From 40-80 sp964503665 (lineage in GTDB: Bacteria > Bacteroidota > Bacteroidia > Flavobacteriales_D > Crocinitomicaceae), in assembly GCA_964503665.1 (NCBI GenBank), contig CAZDAR010000004.1:1-64000 (forward strand): a stretch of DNA of 64,000 bases, written 5' to 3'. This document shows, in pieces, positions 55,185 to 64,000 of this stretch (position 1 is its first letter; every line of letters starts with the position of its first letter). The position numbers and the translations under genes are program-made. The notes beneath the pieces are model-generated. The model searched no databases. It saw only the letters and a program-made list of their open reading frames with translations, and was not told where the DNA came from.

Positions 55185-56531
55185 TTATTCTTCTTCAAAT
55201 AAACGACCGAAAGATTTACCTATTCCTTCAAAACCTTCTTTGATTCTTCCGAAATAACCTCCCTTTAGTGTACCATTTGAATGTCCTTTTATCGTTTTCT
55301 CTCTATCGTTATTGATTTTTTCTAATGGCTCTTCTGTTACTTCCACCACCACTTCTTCCACGACAAGCTCTTTTTCTTTCTTATTTTGGAAGCCTAACAA
55401 TACCAATCCTATACCTGTAGCATAAATAGGACTCATCATATCTTCGATTGTGTTGGTGCTTGCCAAGTGCTCAGTTGGATATCCGACGCGTGTATCAATT
55501 CCAGTCACATATTCACATAATTGTGTGATATGCTTTAATTGTGCTCCACCTCCCGTTAATACAATTCCAGCATGTAGTTTCTTTTCGTAACCAGATTTTT
55601 TAATTTCGAAGTAAATACACTCTAAGATTTCTTCCATTCTCGCTTGAATGATTCTCGCCAAGTTTTTCACGGAGATTTCTTTTGGCTCTCTTCCTTTAAA
55701 GCTTGGAATACACACAACCTCATTGTCTAATGTTTCACCAGCTAAGGCACTACCAAATTGAATTTTCAATTTCTCAGCATGTGTTCTCAAGATGCTACAG
55801 CCGTTTTTAATATCTTCTGTAATGATGTTTCCTGCTAAAGAGATAACCGCTGTGTGACGAATAACGCCATCTGAGAAAATGGCGATATCTGTTGTTCCAC
55901 CACCTATATCGACTAATGCAACACCTCCTTCTTTCTCATCTTCCATTAATACTGCCTGAGCAGATGCCAATGGTTCCAAAATCATATCTTGCATTTTCAA
56001 GCCAGATAACTCAATACAACGATTGATGTTTCTTCCTGCTTGAACGTGCCCTGTAATCACATGAAAATTCGCTTCTAGACGAATACCTGGACTTCCAATT
56101 GGATCCGTTATTCCTTTAATGTCATCGATGATGTACTCTTGTGGAAGAACGTGAATAATTTCTTCACCAGGATTCATCGCCAAACGATACATGTCTTCAA
56201 TCAACATGTCAACATCCACTTGAGTAACTTGTTCCTCTGTGTTTAAACGGGTCAACATTCCTCTATGTTGTAAACTTTTGATGTGCTGACCAGCAATACC
56301 TACATAAACGACTTCGATTTTCACGTCTTCTTTCGTCTGTTCTTGTGCTATTGCAACCGCTTTTTTAATAGAAGCTACTGTTTTGTCGATGTTTGCGACC
56401 ATACCTCTTGAAACACCTAATGAGTCAGCTTGACCCATGGAGATAATTTCAATTTTTCCGTGTTCGTTCTTAATCCCTACAAAACAAGCGATCTTTGTCG
56501 TTCCAATATCAAGTCCAACTATTACTGACAT
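55185..56531 (-). CDS. ftsA: Cell division protein FtsA
   Basis: 448 aa, actin-like ATPase. VGLDIGTTKIACFVG (phosphate loop 1), GVALVDIGGGTTDIAIFSDG (phosphate 2), GIVLTGGGAQLKH (adenosine), and a C-terminal membrane-targeting helix GRIKEGFEGIGKSFGRLFEE. It tethers FtsZ filaments to the membrane. Confidence 0.97.
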   Translation of the reverse strand: MSVIVGLDIGTTKIACFVGIKNEHGKIEIISMGQADSLGVSRGMVANIDKTVASIKKAVAIAQEQTKEDVKIEVVYVGIAGQHIKSLQHRGMLTRLNTEEQVTQVDVDMLIEDMYRLAMNPGEEIIHVLPQEYIIDDIKGITDPIGSPGIRLEANFHVITGHVQAGRNINRCIELSGLKMQDMILEPLASAQAVLMEDEKEGGVALVDIGGGTTDIAIFSDGVIRHTAVISLAGNIITEDIKNGCSILRTHAEKLKIQFGSALAGETLDNEVVCIPSFKGREPKEISVKNLARIIQARMEEILECIYFEIKKSGYEKKLHAGIVLTGGGAQLKHITQLCEYVTGIDTRVGYPTEHLASTNTIEDMMSPIYATGIGLVLLGFQNKKEKELVVEEVVVEVTEEPLEKINNDREKTIKGHSNGTLKGGYFGRIKEGFEGIGKSFGRLFEEE

Positions 56532-56543
56532 ATATTCCTCTTT

Positions 56544-57338
56544 TTATTTCTTTTTACAAACAATTTGCTCGTTATACTTCAAACTTATCTCACTGTATTT
56601 ATCCCACCCTTCAAACCGAATACCTTCTTTATAGAATGTTACTAGTTTGCTGAATTTTTGTTTAATCTCTTCTTCTGAATTAGCCGTTCCAAATACAATA
56701 ACTTGATCTCCAATCTGTGGGATTAAAACAAAATCGCCATCTTCTCGTAAATAGATTTGTCCTATTTGAGCAGACAAAAAGGGATCATTACAAACGTAAT
56801 GTGAAATCAGATATATTTTATTTAAAACTGAATTAGTTTTCAAACTGTCATTGTTAATAATTGAGTCATTGACCTTTACGTTTCCATCCTCGTGAATTGC
56901 ACCATTTGCAACGAGAACTTTTGAAGCATGAAAATTATCTGGGTTGATAATAAAACCAAATTCATCCAAATAAAAAGTTTGATTTTTTGTATTGAATATT
57001 CTAACAATAGGTTTTCGCTGCTGAATGACAATTTTCCACTGATTTCCTATTTTCGCATACACTTTAACATCTAATATTTGGGATAACTTTTTTAATTCTC
57101 TTTCTATTTTGTCAAATTGTATATCTTTAAATCGTATTCCTTTATGATATAAATCATTGATTGTCAGGTAGTTTTCTACTTCTTCTTTTAAAATAAGTGT
57201 ATTTTCATCTTTGACACTAATAATAATTTCAGGCTCCGTCATCGACACTTCCTTCTGCATACGTTGAGCATAGACAATTCCAACAATCATCAAACTGAAA
57301 GCAATTAACGCTAATACTATTTTAAGCCACTTTTTCAT
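56544..57338 (-). CDS. ftsQ: Cell division protein FtsQ/DivIB-like
   Basis: 264 aa. One N-terminal transmembrane helix (WLKIVLALIAFSLMIVGIVY), then a POTRA-like domain (ENYLTINDLYHKGIRFKDIQ; LDVKVYAKIGNQWKIVIQQR) and a beta domain. It starts overlapping the murC stop (ATGA). Weakly conserved in sequence as usual; assigned by position between murC and ftsA plus topology. Confidence 0.85.
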   Translation of the reverse strand: MKKWLKIVLALIAFSLMIVGIVYAQRMQKEVSMTEPEIIISVKDENTLILKEEVENYLTINDLYHKGIRFKDIQFDKIERELKKLSQILDVKVYAKIGNQWKIVIQQRKPIVRIFNTKNQTFYLDEFGFIINPDNFHASKVLVANGAIHEDGNVKVNDSIINNDSLKTNSVLNKIYLISHYVCNDPFLSAQIGQIYLREDGDFVLIPQIGDQVIVFGTANSEEEIKQKFSKLVTFYKEGIRFEGWDKYSEISLKYNEQIVCKKK

Positions 57339-58705
57339 GTCTGTTCTTGAAAGTTCTTTTCTATTGCTGGAATAATACGATCAATATCGCCTGCTCCAAT
57401 GGTGATTACTAATCCTTCTTTTACGTTTTTCAAATAGTCGATGGTTGCATCTTTTGAAAGTACTTGTTTCTTTTCCGCTGTTATTTGTTGCAGTAAAGTG
57501 TCACTCGTTATTCCTTCAATAGGCAATTCTCTTGCAGGATAAATGGGTAAAAGTATGACTTCATCCAATCGACTTAGTTGCTCTACAAATCCTTCCATGA
57601 AGTCTCTTGTTCTTGTGAACAAATGTGGTTGAAAAACACCAATCTTCTTTTTTTTAGGGTAAAGTAAGTCAACCGAATCAATGAGTGCTTTTATTTCCGT
57701 TGGATGATGTGCATAATCGTCGATGTAAATCAAATCAGCTGTTTTGAAATGATATTCTAAACGCCTTTTCACTCCTTTGAATGTTGCTAAATGCTGAATG
57801 ATTTTTGGAATGTAAAACTCCATGACGTCGCAAAGTGCAAAGCAAGCAAGTGCGTTTTCGGCGTTGTGTTTTCCTGGTAATCCAAGGACTACATCTTTGT
57901 AAATTGTTTTAGGTGTTTTAATATCGAATTTAAAGATCCCATTTTCATACTGAAGATTAAGCCCTTCATAATCCGCTTCTTCCCCGATTGCGTAAGTAAA
58001 AGTCTTCGCGAGTGTATGTAATTCAACACTTTTATGAGCAATTAAAAACCCTGCTGAATCAATTTTCTTGGCATACTCTTCAAATCCTTTTCTGAAGTTT
58101 TCAACACTTCCATATATATCTAAATGATCGGCGTCAACTGATGTGATAATGGAAGCGTAAGGTGATAGATGTAGAAAGCTTCTATCGAATTCATCGGCTT
58201 CAATCACGGTGAAAGGTGAGTTTTTAGAACTTAGGTAATTTGTGTTGTAATTGGTCGAAATACCACCTAGAAATGCGTTGCAACCAACTGTTTCATGTAA
58301 TAAATGAGCGAGTAATGTGCTAGTCGTTGTTTTGCCATGTGTTCCTGCAACGGCTAATCCTCGCGAATAGTGTGTGATCATTCCAAGTGCCTCAGCTCTT
58401 TTGACAACCTTATATCCTTTTTGTTGTAACAATTGTAATTCTTGATGCTCTTTTGGAATAGCAGGTGTGTAAATTACTAAAGTATCGGCAGACGTTCCAA
58501 TAAGCTTGAAAATAGCTTCTCCTTTATCTTCAAAATGAACAGCAATATTTTCGTTGATTAATGAATCAATTAATGGAGAGGGTGTTTTATCGTAACCACT
58601 TACTTTGAATCCTTGCAGATTAAAATAGCGTGCTAGTGCAGACATTCCAATGCCCCCAATACCAATAAAATAAATCTGTTTGTATCCTCCTAAATTTAGT
58701 TTCAT
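57335..58705 (-). CDS. murC: UDP-N-acetylmuramate-L-alanine ligase MurC
   Basis: 456 aa. N-terminal Rossmann motif GIGGIGMSALARYF, ATP loop AGTHGKTTTSTLLAH, and the Mur ligase signature DDYAHHPTEIKA. It adds L-Ala to UDP-MurNAc in the cytoplasm. Overlaps murG (start 58705 vs stop 58702). Confidence 0.97.
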   Translation of the reverse strand: MKLNLGGYKQIYFIGIGGIGMSALARYFNLQGFKVSGYDKTPSPLIDSLINENIAVHFEDKGEAIFKLIGTSADTLVIYTPAIPKEHQELQLLQQKGYKVVKRAEALGMITHYSRGLAVAGTHGKTTTSTLLAHLLHETVGCNAFLGGISTNYNTNYLSSKNSPFTVIEADEFDRSFLHLSPYASIITSVDADHLDIYGSVENFRKGFEEYAKKIDSAGFLIAHKSVELHTLAKTFTYAIGEEADYEGLNLQYENGIFKFDIKTPKTIYKDVVLGLPGKHNAENALACFALCDVMEFYIPKIIQHLATFKGVKRRLEYHFKTADLIYIDDYAHHPTEIKALIDSVDLLYPKKKKIGVFQPHLFTRTRDFMEGFVEQLSRLDEVILLPIYPARELPIEGITSDTLLQQITAEKKQVLSKDATIDYLKNVKEGLVITIGAGDIDRIIPAIEKNFQEQT

Positions 58706-59805
58706 TCTTCGATCAATTTTTCAATTTCATCTACAATTCTACTTGTTGCATTCGGTCGTGCTAATTTTTGAATGTTAGCACTCAATTCTGCTTGTTGTTG
58801 GTCGTTTGCTATTAATGAGAAAACGTTATCTATCAATTTGTCTTTCGCTTCCACATCTTTCACTAAAATGGCGGCATCTTTATTTACTAACGCCATGGCG
58901 TTCTTCGTTTGATGATCCTCTGCCACATTTGGCGAAGGAACTAATATAGTAGGTTTCCCAATGATGCACAGTTCCGAAATAGCAATAGCGCCCGCTCGAG
59001 AAATGATAATATCTGCCGCCGCGTAGGCTAAATCCATGCGTTTAATAAATTCGTGTAAATGTACTTGCTTCGGTTTTTTTTCATCCATCAGTGATTTCAT
59101 CTTCGTATAGGAAGCTTTCCCACACTGCCAAATCACTTGAAAGTTGGAAGCATCAATTCTATCCAATGCTTTTGCAACCGATTCATTCAATATTCTTGCT
59201 CCTAAAGATCCGCCAATCACTAAAACGGTTTTTTTGGTAGTGTCTAAATTGAAGAAATGAATTGCTTCTTCTCTTTTTCCCTCTATTTGAACCATTTCCA
59301 TCCTTATTGGATTTCCAGTGAGAACGATTTTAGTAGCATCAAAGTGTTTTTCGAGACCTTCGTAAGCGGTACAAAAGATAGCTGCTTTCTTTCCCATGGT
59401 TTTGTTCGTCTTTCCGGGGAAACTATTTTGTTCTTGTATTAAGACTGGTTTCTTTCGAAAATTTCCTGCGTACATAGCCGCTGCACTTGCATATCCGCCA
59501 ACTCCAACGACAACTTGTGGATTGAATTTTTTGACGATTGATAATGCCTTTGTGAAACTTAAAACCAATTTGAAGGGTAAATAGAGGTTCTGAAGTGATA
59601 GTTTTCGTTGTAATCCAGAAATAGGTAACCCGACAATTTCGTAACCCGCTTCAGGTACTTTTTCCATTTCCATTTTGCCTTTAGCACCAATAAAAAGAAT
59701 TTTTGCTTCAGGATAGCGTCTTCTTACTTCATTTGCAATAGCTACCGCAGGAAAGATATGTCCTCCTGTTCCGCCTCCTGATATGATAATGCGTTTGATA
59801 GTCAT
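58702..59805 (-). CDS. murG: Lipid II synthase MurG
   Basis: 367 aa, GT-B glycosyltransferase. N-terminal SGGGTGGHIFPAVAIANEV, the middle VVGVGGYASAAAMYAG and C-terminal ISRAGAIAISELCIIGKPT / PSPNVAEDHQTKNAMALV are standard MurG motifs. It adds GlcNAc to lipid I on the inner face of the membrane. ATGA-type overlap with ftsW. Confidence 0.97.
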   Translation of the reverse strand: MTIKRIIISGGGTGGHIFPAVAIANEVRRRYPEAKILFIGAKGKMEMEKVPEAGYEIVGLPISGLQRKLSLQNLYLPFKLVLSFTKALSIVKKFNPQVVVGVGGYASAAAMYAGNFRKKPVLIQEQNSFPGKTNKTMGKKAAIFCTAYEGLEKHFDATKIVLTGNPIRMEMVQIEGKREEAIHFFNLDTTKKTVLVIGGSLGARILNESVAKALDRIDASNFQVIWQCGKASYTKMKSLMDEKKPKQVHLHEFIKRMDLAYAAADIIISRAGAIAISELCIIGKPTILVPSPNVAEDHQTKNAMALVNKDAAILVKDVEAKDKLIDNVFSLIANDQQQAELSANIQKLARPNATSRIVDEIEKLIEE

Positions 59806-61013
59806 GCGATTGATAGATTTTTAGTTTCTTCTTGTTTTTCCTCTTTCTCTTCTTTTACGTTGGCCGTTTTATTGTATTTAGCGGCGATACTTTGCACAAT
59901 GCCAATACTAATACAGGTCATAATCATGGCCGAACCACCCATAGCGAGCAGTGGCATATTTTGCCCCGTGACGGGAAACACACCTGTACACACAAACATG
60001 TTGACGAGTACTTGTGTCATCATCAAAATCGCAATGCCTGTGACAGTTATCTTCTCATGCATTTTATCTGCTTTGATGGCGATTCGTATCATCCTTAAGA
60101 AGAAGATAAAGTAAAATAAGACTAAAAATATAGCTCCGACGAAACCAAATTCCTCTACAAAGCTAGCGTAATAAAAGTCAGCGTAAGCTTGAGGAATAAA
60201 TTCTTTTACTTTTCCATCTCCTGGTCCTTGACCAAAGACGCCACCATTATAAATTCCTAGTTCGGCATTTTTCGCTTGTGCATTATTAATGATATAGTGT
60301 TCGTCGTTGACGGCATCATCCGAATACCGATTTAAAAGACGGTTTTCCCAAGTTTCGTAACGAGGTAATAGATTCATATCGGGAACTGCTTTATGAATCA
60401 TCACAGTAATAGTTGCGATTGAGATGATTATTGCAAATAAGGCCATTAATTTTCCAATTGGTACATTTCCTATAAACATCAAAATAACGGATACCATAAA
60501 CAAAATACCAGCCGTAGAAAAGTTATCCTTCACTATCAATCCACATATAATAATGACAGGAATAAGTATCGGCAAAAAGCCATCTTTCCACGACTTTAAA
60601 ACGGTTTGTTTTTTATCAAGTATTCGTGCTAAGTATAAAATTAAAGCGAGTTTTGCAACGTCAGATGCTTGGAATGTCAAAGACACAATTGGAATAGAGA
60701 TCCAACGCCCAGCATCGTTTACCTTCTGACCAAAAAGGAGTGTGTACAGCAATAAAGCAGCGCTTAAGATGAGTAACGCTGGTGATATTTTATTAAAAAA
60801 GATGGAAGGGAATCGTAATATATACAGCATTGCCGCAACTGATATCCCTATGTATAATGCGTGTTTAGCTAGGTATTTAAAAGGCGTCCCACCTTCTACC
60901 TTCACTAGAATAGGCACAAAACTATAAACACTTAAAAGGGAGAACATGATAAGTAATAAGGTAATGACCCAAATGACTTTATCTCCTTTTAGATTATTTA
61001 TAAAATTCTTCAT
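59802..61013 (-). CDS. ftsW: SEDS glycosyltransferase FtsW
   Basis: 403 aa with about ten transmembrane helices. SEDS family features: FQASDVAKLALILYLAR (the SE[FL]AK-like motif), GVFGQGPGDGKVKEFIPQAY and DFYYASFVEEFGFVGAIFLV, and SAMIMTCISIGIVQSI near the end. It polymerises septal peptidoglycan with its partner PBP. Its start overlaps the stop of the 145-aa unknown gene by one base. Confidence 0.96.
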   Translation of the reverse strand: MKNFINNLKGDKVIWVITLLLIMFSLLSVYSFVPILVKVEGGTPFKYLAKHALYIGISVAAMLYILRFPSIFFNKISPALLILSAALLLYTLLFGQKVNDAGRWISIPIVSLTFQASDVAKLALILYLARILDKKQTVLKSWKDGFLPILIPVIIICGLIVKDNFSTAGILFMVSVILMFIGNVPIGKLMALFAIIISIATITVMIHKAVPDMNLLPRYETWENRLLNRYSDDAVNDEHYIINNAQAKNAELGIYNGGVFGQGPGDGKVKEFIPQAYADFYYASFVEEFGFVGAIFLVLFYFIFFLRMIRIAIKADKMHEKITVTGIAILMMTQVLVNMFVCTGVFPVTGQNMPLLAMGGSAMIMTCISIGIVQSIAAKYNKTANVKEEKEEKQEETKNLSIA

Positions 61014-61450
61014 TATACTTTTCTCAAGTTTAAAATCGTGGTGTCGATTGTTTCTTTAAAAATGGCGTTATGTTCTTCGTTACAACTAATAATGATCATC
61101 GCATTTTGATGTGCTTTTTCTTCCAAAAATCCTTTCAGATGATGTAAATCAATAGACGGAAATGTTGTTGAATTACTAACTGTGTCATTTGCGATAATCA
61201 GAACATGATGTTCCGTCAATATATTTTGTACAGATGGAGATAGAATAAAATTGCTGCTTGTAATCCAGTATACCGGTGTAGGAAAACTATTCAGTATGTT
61301 TGAAAGTTCGTCCATATTGGGTAAGTTATAGGTAAACACATTGTTGCCTAAAATTTTACCATAGGGTTTCAAATATCCAAAATATACTTTTGTTTCCTCC
61401 TTTTGGTTGGTGGATACTACTTCTTTTTGTTCTTTCATATTCTCCGTCAT
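61013..61450 (-). CDS. Unknown 145-aa protein inside the dcw cluster
   Basis: Lies between murD and ftsW: 20 nt after murD, and its stop overlaps the ftsW start by one base, so it is translated as part of the cluster. No signal peptide or membrane segment. It opens with a charged tail (MTENMKEQKEVVSTNQKEE), then YFGYLKPYGKILGNNVFTYN, PVYWITSSNFILSPSVQNIL and HHVLIIANDTVSNSTTFPSI, an alternating alpha/beta pattern. I do not recognise a family. Other Bacteroidota clusters usually have murD directly followed by ftsW. Confidence 0.75.
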   Translation of the reverse strand: MTENMKEQKEVVSTNQKEETKVYFGYLKPYGKILGNNVFTYNLPNMDELSNILNSFPTPVYWITSSNFILSPSVQNILTEHHVLIIANDTVSNSTTFPSIDLHHLKGFLEEKAHQNAMIIISCNEEHNAIFKETIDTTILNLRKV

Positions 61451-61470
61451 GAGTTGTTCTATAGATGAAA

Positions 61471-62814
61471 TTACAATTGACGGACGGCAGCTTTAAACTG
61501 GTTCCCTCTGTCTTCGTAATTTTCGAATAAATCAAAAGATGCACAAGCAGGAGACAATAAAACAGTCTCGTTTTTTCGTGCTAATTGATAACCAAAACCA
61601 ACTGCTTCAACTGCTGTTTTAGCTTCAACAATTGTTTCTACAACATCTGAAAAAGTATCAATAATCTTTTGATTTTCAACTCCTAAACAAATAATTGCTT
61701 TTACTTTTGCTTTCACCAATTCTTTCAATTCCTCATAGTTATTGCCTTTGTCAACACCACCAACAATCCAAACGGTTGGCTTTTCCATGCTTTCTAATGC
61801 AAACCAAGTGGAATTTACATTTGTTGCTTTGGAATCATTGATAAATTCGATGCCGTGAACTTTGGCTACAAATTCAAGACGGTGCTCAACATTGACGAAA
61901 TCTGCGAAAGAATCACGGATGGACTCATTTCTAATATTGAGAAGTTTAGACGCTAAACCTGAGGCCAGCGAATTTTGAGTGTTGTGCTTACCCTTTAAAG
62001 CTAAATCGTGGATTGACATAGTTAATTTATTATTTATGTTTATTATTAGTTGTTCGTTTTTTAAATAGCCACCATTCGGCTGTTCTTCTTTAATCGAAAA
62101 AGGAATTTGCTGCATGGATAATCCTCGTTTTTCGATTTCTTTGAGAATTACTTCATCGTCAGCATTGTAGATGAAGTAATCTGTTGCGGTTTGGTTTTGT
62201 GTTATTCTAAATTTTGTATTGATGTAATTCTGCATCTCATATTCATATCGGTCTAAATGATCTGGACTGATATTCAACAGAATGGCAATATCTGCTTTGA
62301 AGTCAAACATATCATCCAACTGGAAAGAACTTAATTCGAGAATGTAATAATCAAAACTTTCTTCTGCGACTTGTTTGGCTAAACTCTTACCAATGTTTCC
62401 TGCTAGACCAACATTGAAACCTGCTTTTCGGAAAACATGATAAGTCAACATGGTAGTTGTTGTCTTACCATTACTTCCCGTGATGCAAATCATCTTAGCA
62501 TTAGTGTAGTAACTCGCAAATTCTATTTCAGAGATAATTTTGATATTTTTCGCTCTAAGTTGTTGGATAATTGGAGCCTTCTCAGGAATCCCAGGAGATT
62601 TAATTACTAAGTCAGTAGCAAGAATCGTTTCAGCGGTATGTTGCTGCTCTTCCCAAGTAACTCCTAACTGATTCAATTCCTCTTGAAAAAAAGGTTTGAT
62701 TTTTCCAAAATCTGAAACAAAGACATTCCACCCCATTTTAAGACCTAAAACGGCTGCACCGACTCCACTTTCGCCAGCACCTAGAATGACTAAGTTTTTA
62801 CCTTCTCCCTTCAT
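61471..62814 (-). CDS. murD: UDP-N-acetylmuramoylalanine-D-glutamate ligase MurD
   Basis: 447 aa. N-terminal VILGAGESGVGAAVLGLK, ATP loop ITGSNGKTTTTMLTYH, LNISPDHLDRY and NDSKATNVNST, with LSPACASFDLFENYEDRG near the end, all MurD hallmarks. It adds D-Glu in the cytoplasm. Stop-start distance to mraY is one base. Confidence 0.97.
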   Translation of the reverse strand: MKGEGKNLVILGAGESGVGAAVLGLKMGWNVFVSDFGKIKPFFQEELNQLGVTWEEQQHTAETILATDLVIKSPGIPEKAPIIQQLRAKNIKIISEIEFASYYTNAKMICITGSNGKTTTTMLTYHVFRKAGFNVGLAGNIGKSLAKQVAEESFDYYILELSSFQLDDMFDFKADIAILLNISPDHLDRYEYEMQNYINTKFRITQNQTATDYFIYNADDEVILKEIEKRGLSMQQIPFSIKEEQPNGGYLKNEQLIININNKLTMSIHDLALKGKHNTQNSLASGLASKLLNIRNESIRDSFADFVNVEHRLEFVAKVHGIEFINDSKATNVNSTWFALESMEKPTVWIVGGVDKGNNYEELKELVKAKVKAIICLGVENQKIIDTFSDVVETIVEAKTAVEAVGFGYQLARKNETVLLSPACASFDLFENYEDRGNQFKAAVRQL

Positions 62815-62815
62815 C

Positions 62816-64000
62816 TTATCTTACTTTAAGCGTTACGATAGTAATGACTGCCAAAAGAATACTCACTAACCAAAAGCGCGTTACGATTTTTGCCTCATGC
62901 ATACCTTTTTTCTGATAATGATGATGCAAAGGAGACATGAGGAAGATGCGCCTTCCTTCTCCGTATCTTTTCTTGGTATATTTGAAATAACCGACTTGCA
63001 TGATGACCGATAAATTCTCGATAAGGAATACACCACATAAAACTGGAATTAATAATTCCTTGCGGATTGAAATAGCAAAAACGGCAATAATTCCACCAAT
63101 GGCTAAACTTCCAGTATCGCCCATGAAAACTTGAGCAGGGTAGGAGTTATACCATAAGAATCCGGCACATGCTCCCACGAATGCGGCAATAAATATCACG
63201 AGCTCTTCGGCATATGGAATGTACATGACATCTAAGTAATCGGCGAAACGAATGTTTGAACTTACATACGCCAATATCGCCAAAGCAATTCCGATAAAGG
63301 AAGAGGTTCCTGCTGCGAGACCATCAAGTCCATCGGTTATATTAGCGCCATTCGAGACGGCAGTAACGATAAGAACCACCACGGGAATAAAGATAATCCA
63401 TCCGTAAGATTTGACGAAATCACCCACTAACCAGTTGTAATTGAACTCATTTCCTTTAAGAAAAGGAACAGTCGTCGTCATGTCTCTCGTTTCAATCCAT
63501 TTATGATCTTTGTCTTTCGCAAATTCCGTATGCTCTTTAGTAACGACTCTTTCTTCGGATGTAAGCTTGTAGTCGTTAGGGACTTGTTTGTGCACTTTTA
63601 CATCGCCATCGAAATATAGGATACAACCGACAATTACGCCAACACCAATTTGACCAACAATTTTAAACTTCCCCTTTAGACCTTCTTTATTTTTCTTGAA
63701 AACTTTGATGTAATCATCTAGAAACCCCAAGGTTCCGAGCCAAACTGTTGCTATCAACATCGTAATGACATAGACATTATCTAATTTGGCAAATAATAAA
63801 GTTGGAATAATAATCGCTCCCAAGATGATTAAACCACCCATGGTAGGCGTTCCCGCTTTTTCATTTTGACCTTTTAGCCCTAAATCACGTACCGATTCTC
63901 CAATTTGTTTCCGTTGAATTAAGCGAATAATTCGTCCACCAAAAACAATCGAAATAATCAATGACGTTAATAATGCCATCGCCGCCCTGAAAGAGATATA
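62816..64000 (-). CDS. mraY: Phospho-N-acetylmuramoyl-pentapeptide transferase MraY, 5' end beyond window
   Basis: The frame is open to the last base (upstream residues YISFRAA before MALLTSLIIS), so the true start lies outside; about 395 of ~410 residues are present. Ten-helix polytopic enzyme with DGLDGLAAG (catalytic Asp pair), MGDTGSLAIGG and MSPLHHHYQKKG. A large hydrophilic insert (about residues 125-180: DYKLTSEERVV...DHKWIETRD) is typical of Bacteroidota MraY. It makes lipid I, the first membrane step of peptidoglycan synthesis. Confidence 0.97.
   Translation of the reverse strand, partial: YISFRAAMALLTSLIISIVFGGRIIRLIQRKQIGESVRDLGLKGQNEKAGTPTMGGLIILGAIIIPTLLFAKLDNVYVITMLIATVWLGTLGFLDDYIKVFKKNKEGLKGKFKIVGQIGVGVIVGCILYFDGDVKVHKQVPNDYKLTSEERVVTKEHTEFAKDKDHKWIETRDMTTTVPFLKGNEFNYNWLVGDFVKSYGWIIFIPVVVLIVTAVSNGANITDGLDGLAAGTSSFIGIALAILAYVSSNIRFADYLDVMYIPYAEELVIFIAAFVGACAGFLWYNSYPAQVFMGDTGSLAIGGIIAVFAISIRKELLIPVLCGVFLIENLSVIMQVGYFKYTKKRYGEGRRIFLMSPLHHHYQKKGMHEAKIVTRFWLVSILLAVITIVTLKVR

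Overview
The window is AT-rich, chromosomal and gene-dense, and comes from a member of the Bacteroidota, most likely order Flavobacteriales. I suspect a Crocinitomicaceae/Cryomorphaceae-like genus, but that placement is inference. The evidence is two type IX secretion (type B, 'gliding motility-associated') C-terminal domains, SprB-type repeats, many lipoproteins, genes generally without Shine-Dalgarno sequences, repeated use of the Bacteroidota -7 promoter element TAnnTTTG, a CzcA-TolC fusion and a Cas13b system. Two 100-N gaps (3149-3248 and 43727-43826) show it is a draft scaffold.

Layout. 1-1582 (minus): two secreted surface proteins. 2075-4286: a DUF4143-type ATPase and an aldehyde dehydrogenase, both cut by the first gap. 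4381-5430: three tandem cysteine-rich mini-lipoprotein cassettes plus a decayed fourth copy. 5582-12260: small exported proteins, then engB-terC, purE and purK (minus) and sucD (plus). 12430-21244: leuS, an S9 peptidase, a GT9 glycosyltransferase, and a 35-aa membrane peptide coupled to a sodium symporter. 21277-22352: a pseudogene and tpx. 22714-28662: a co-directional run of dut, a conserved hypothetical, a sugar nucleotidyltransferase, a TPR lipoprotein, a DUF4292 lipoprotein and an EnvC-like protein, probably serving envelope biogenesis. 28797-33073: a giant T9SS surface protein and its partner. 33270-35587: a sufS-sufE-DUF59 Fe-S assembly operon. 35783-39623: DUF302 protein, catalase, FMN reductase and a chimeric broken gene. 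40139-44542: a type VI-B CRISPR locus. 44611-50604: heavy-metal efflux. 50760-53510: MBL/rhodanese protein, 5-formyl-THF cyclo-ligase and YqeY. 53565-64000 (minus): the division and cell-wall (dcw) cluster mraY-murD-(unknown)-ftsW-murG-murC-ftsQ-ftsA-ftsZ.

The most interesting element is the type VI-B CRISPR locus: a Cas13b RNA-guided RNase with both HEPN RxxxxH motifs, followed by a 36-nt-repeat array. No csx27, csx28, cas1 or cas2 is recognisable nearby. The cas13b reading frame is broken by a single -1 shift in a purine-rich tract (40936-40968). Rejoining the frames restores a 1151-aa protein with continuous family-like sequence across the junction. The gap inside the array is flanked by identical 55-nt sequences ending exactly at the first repeat. 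This looks like an assembly-graph branch at the leader end, possibly reflecting population variation in newly acquired spacers. Immediately upstream is rearranged DNA: a truncated amidohydrolase start fused to cadherin/DUF1566-like sequence.
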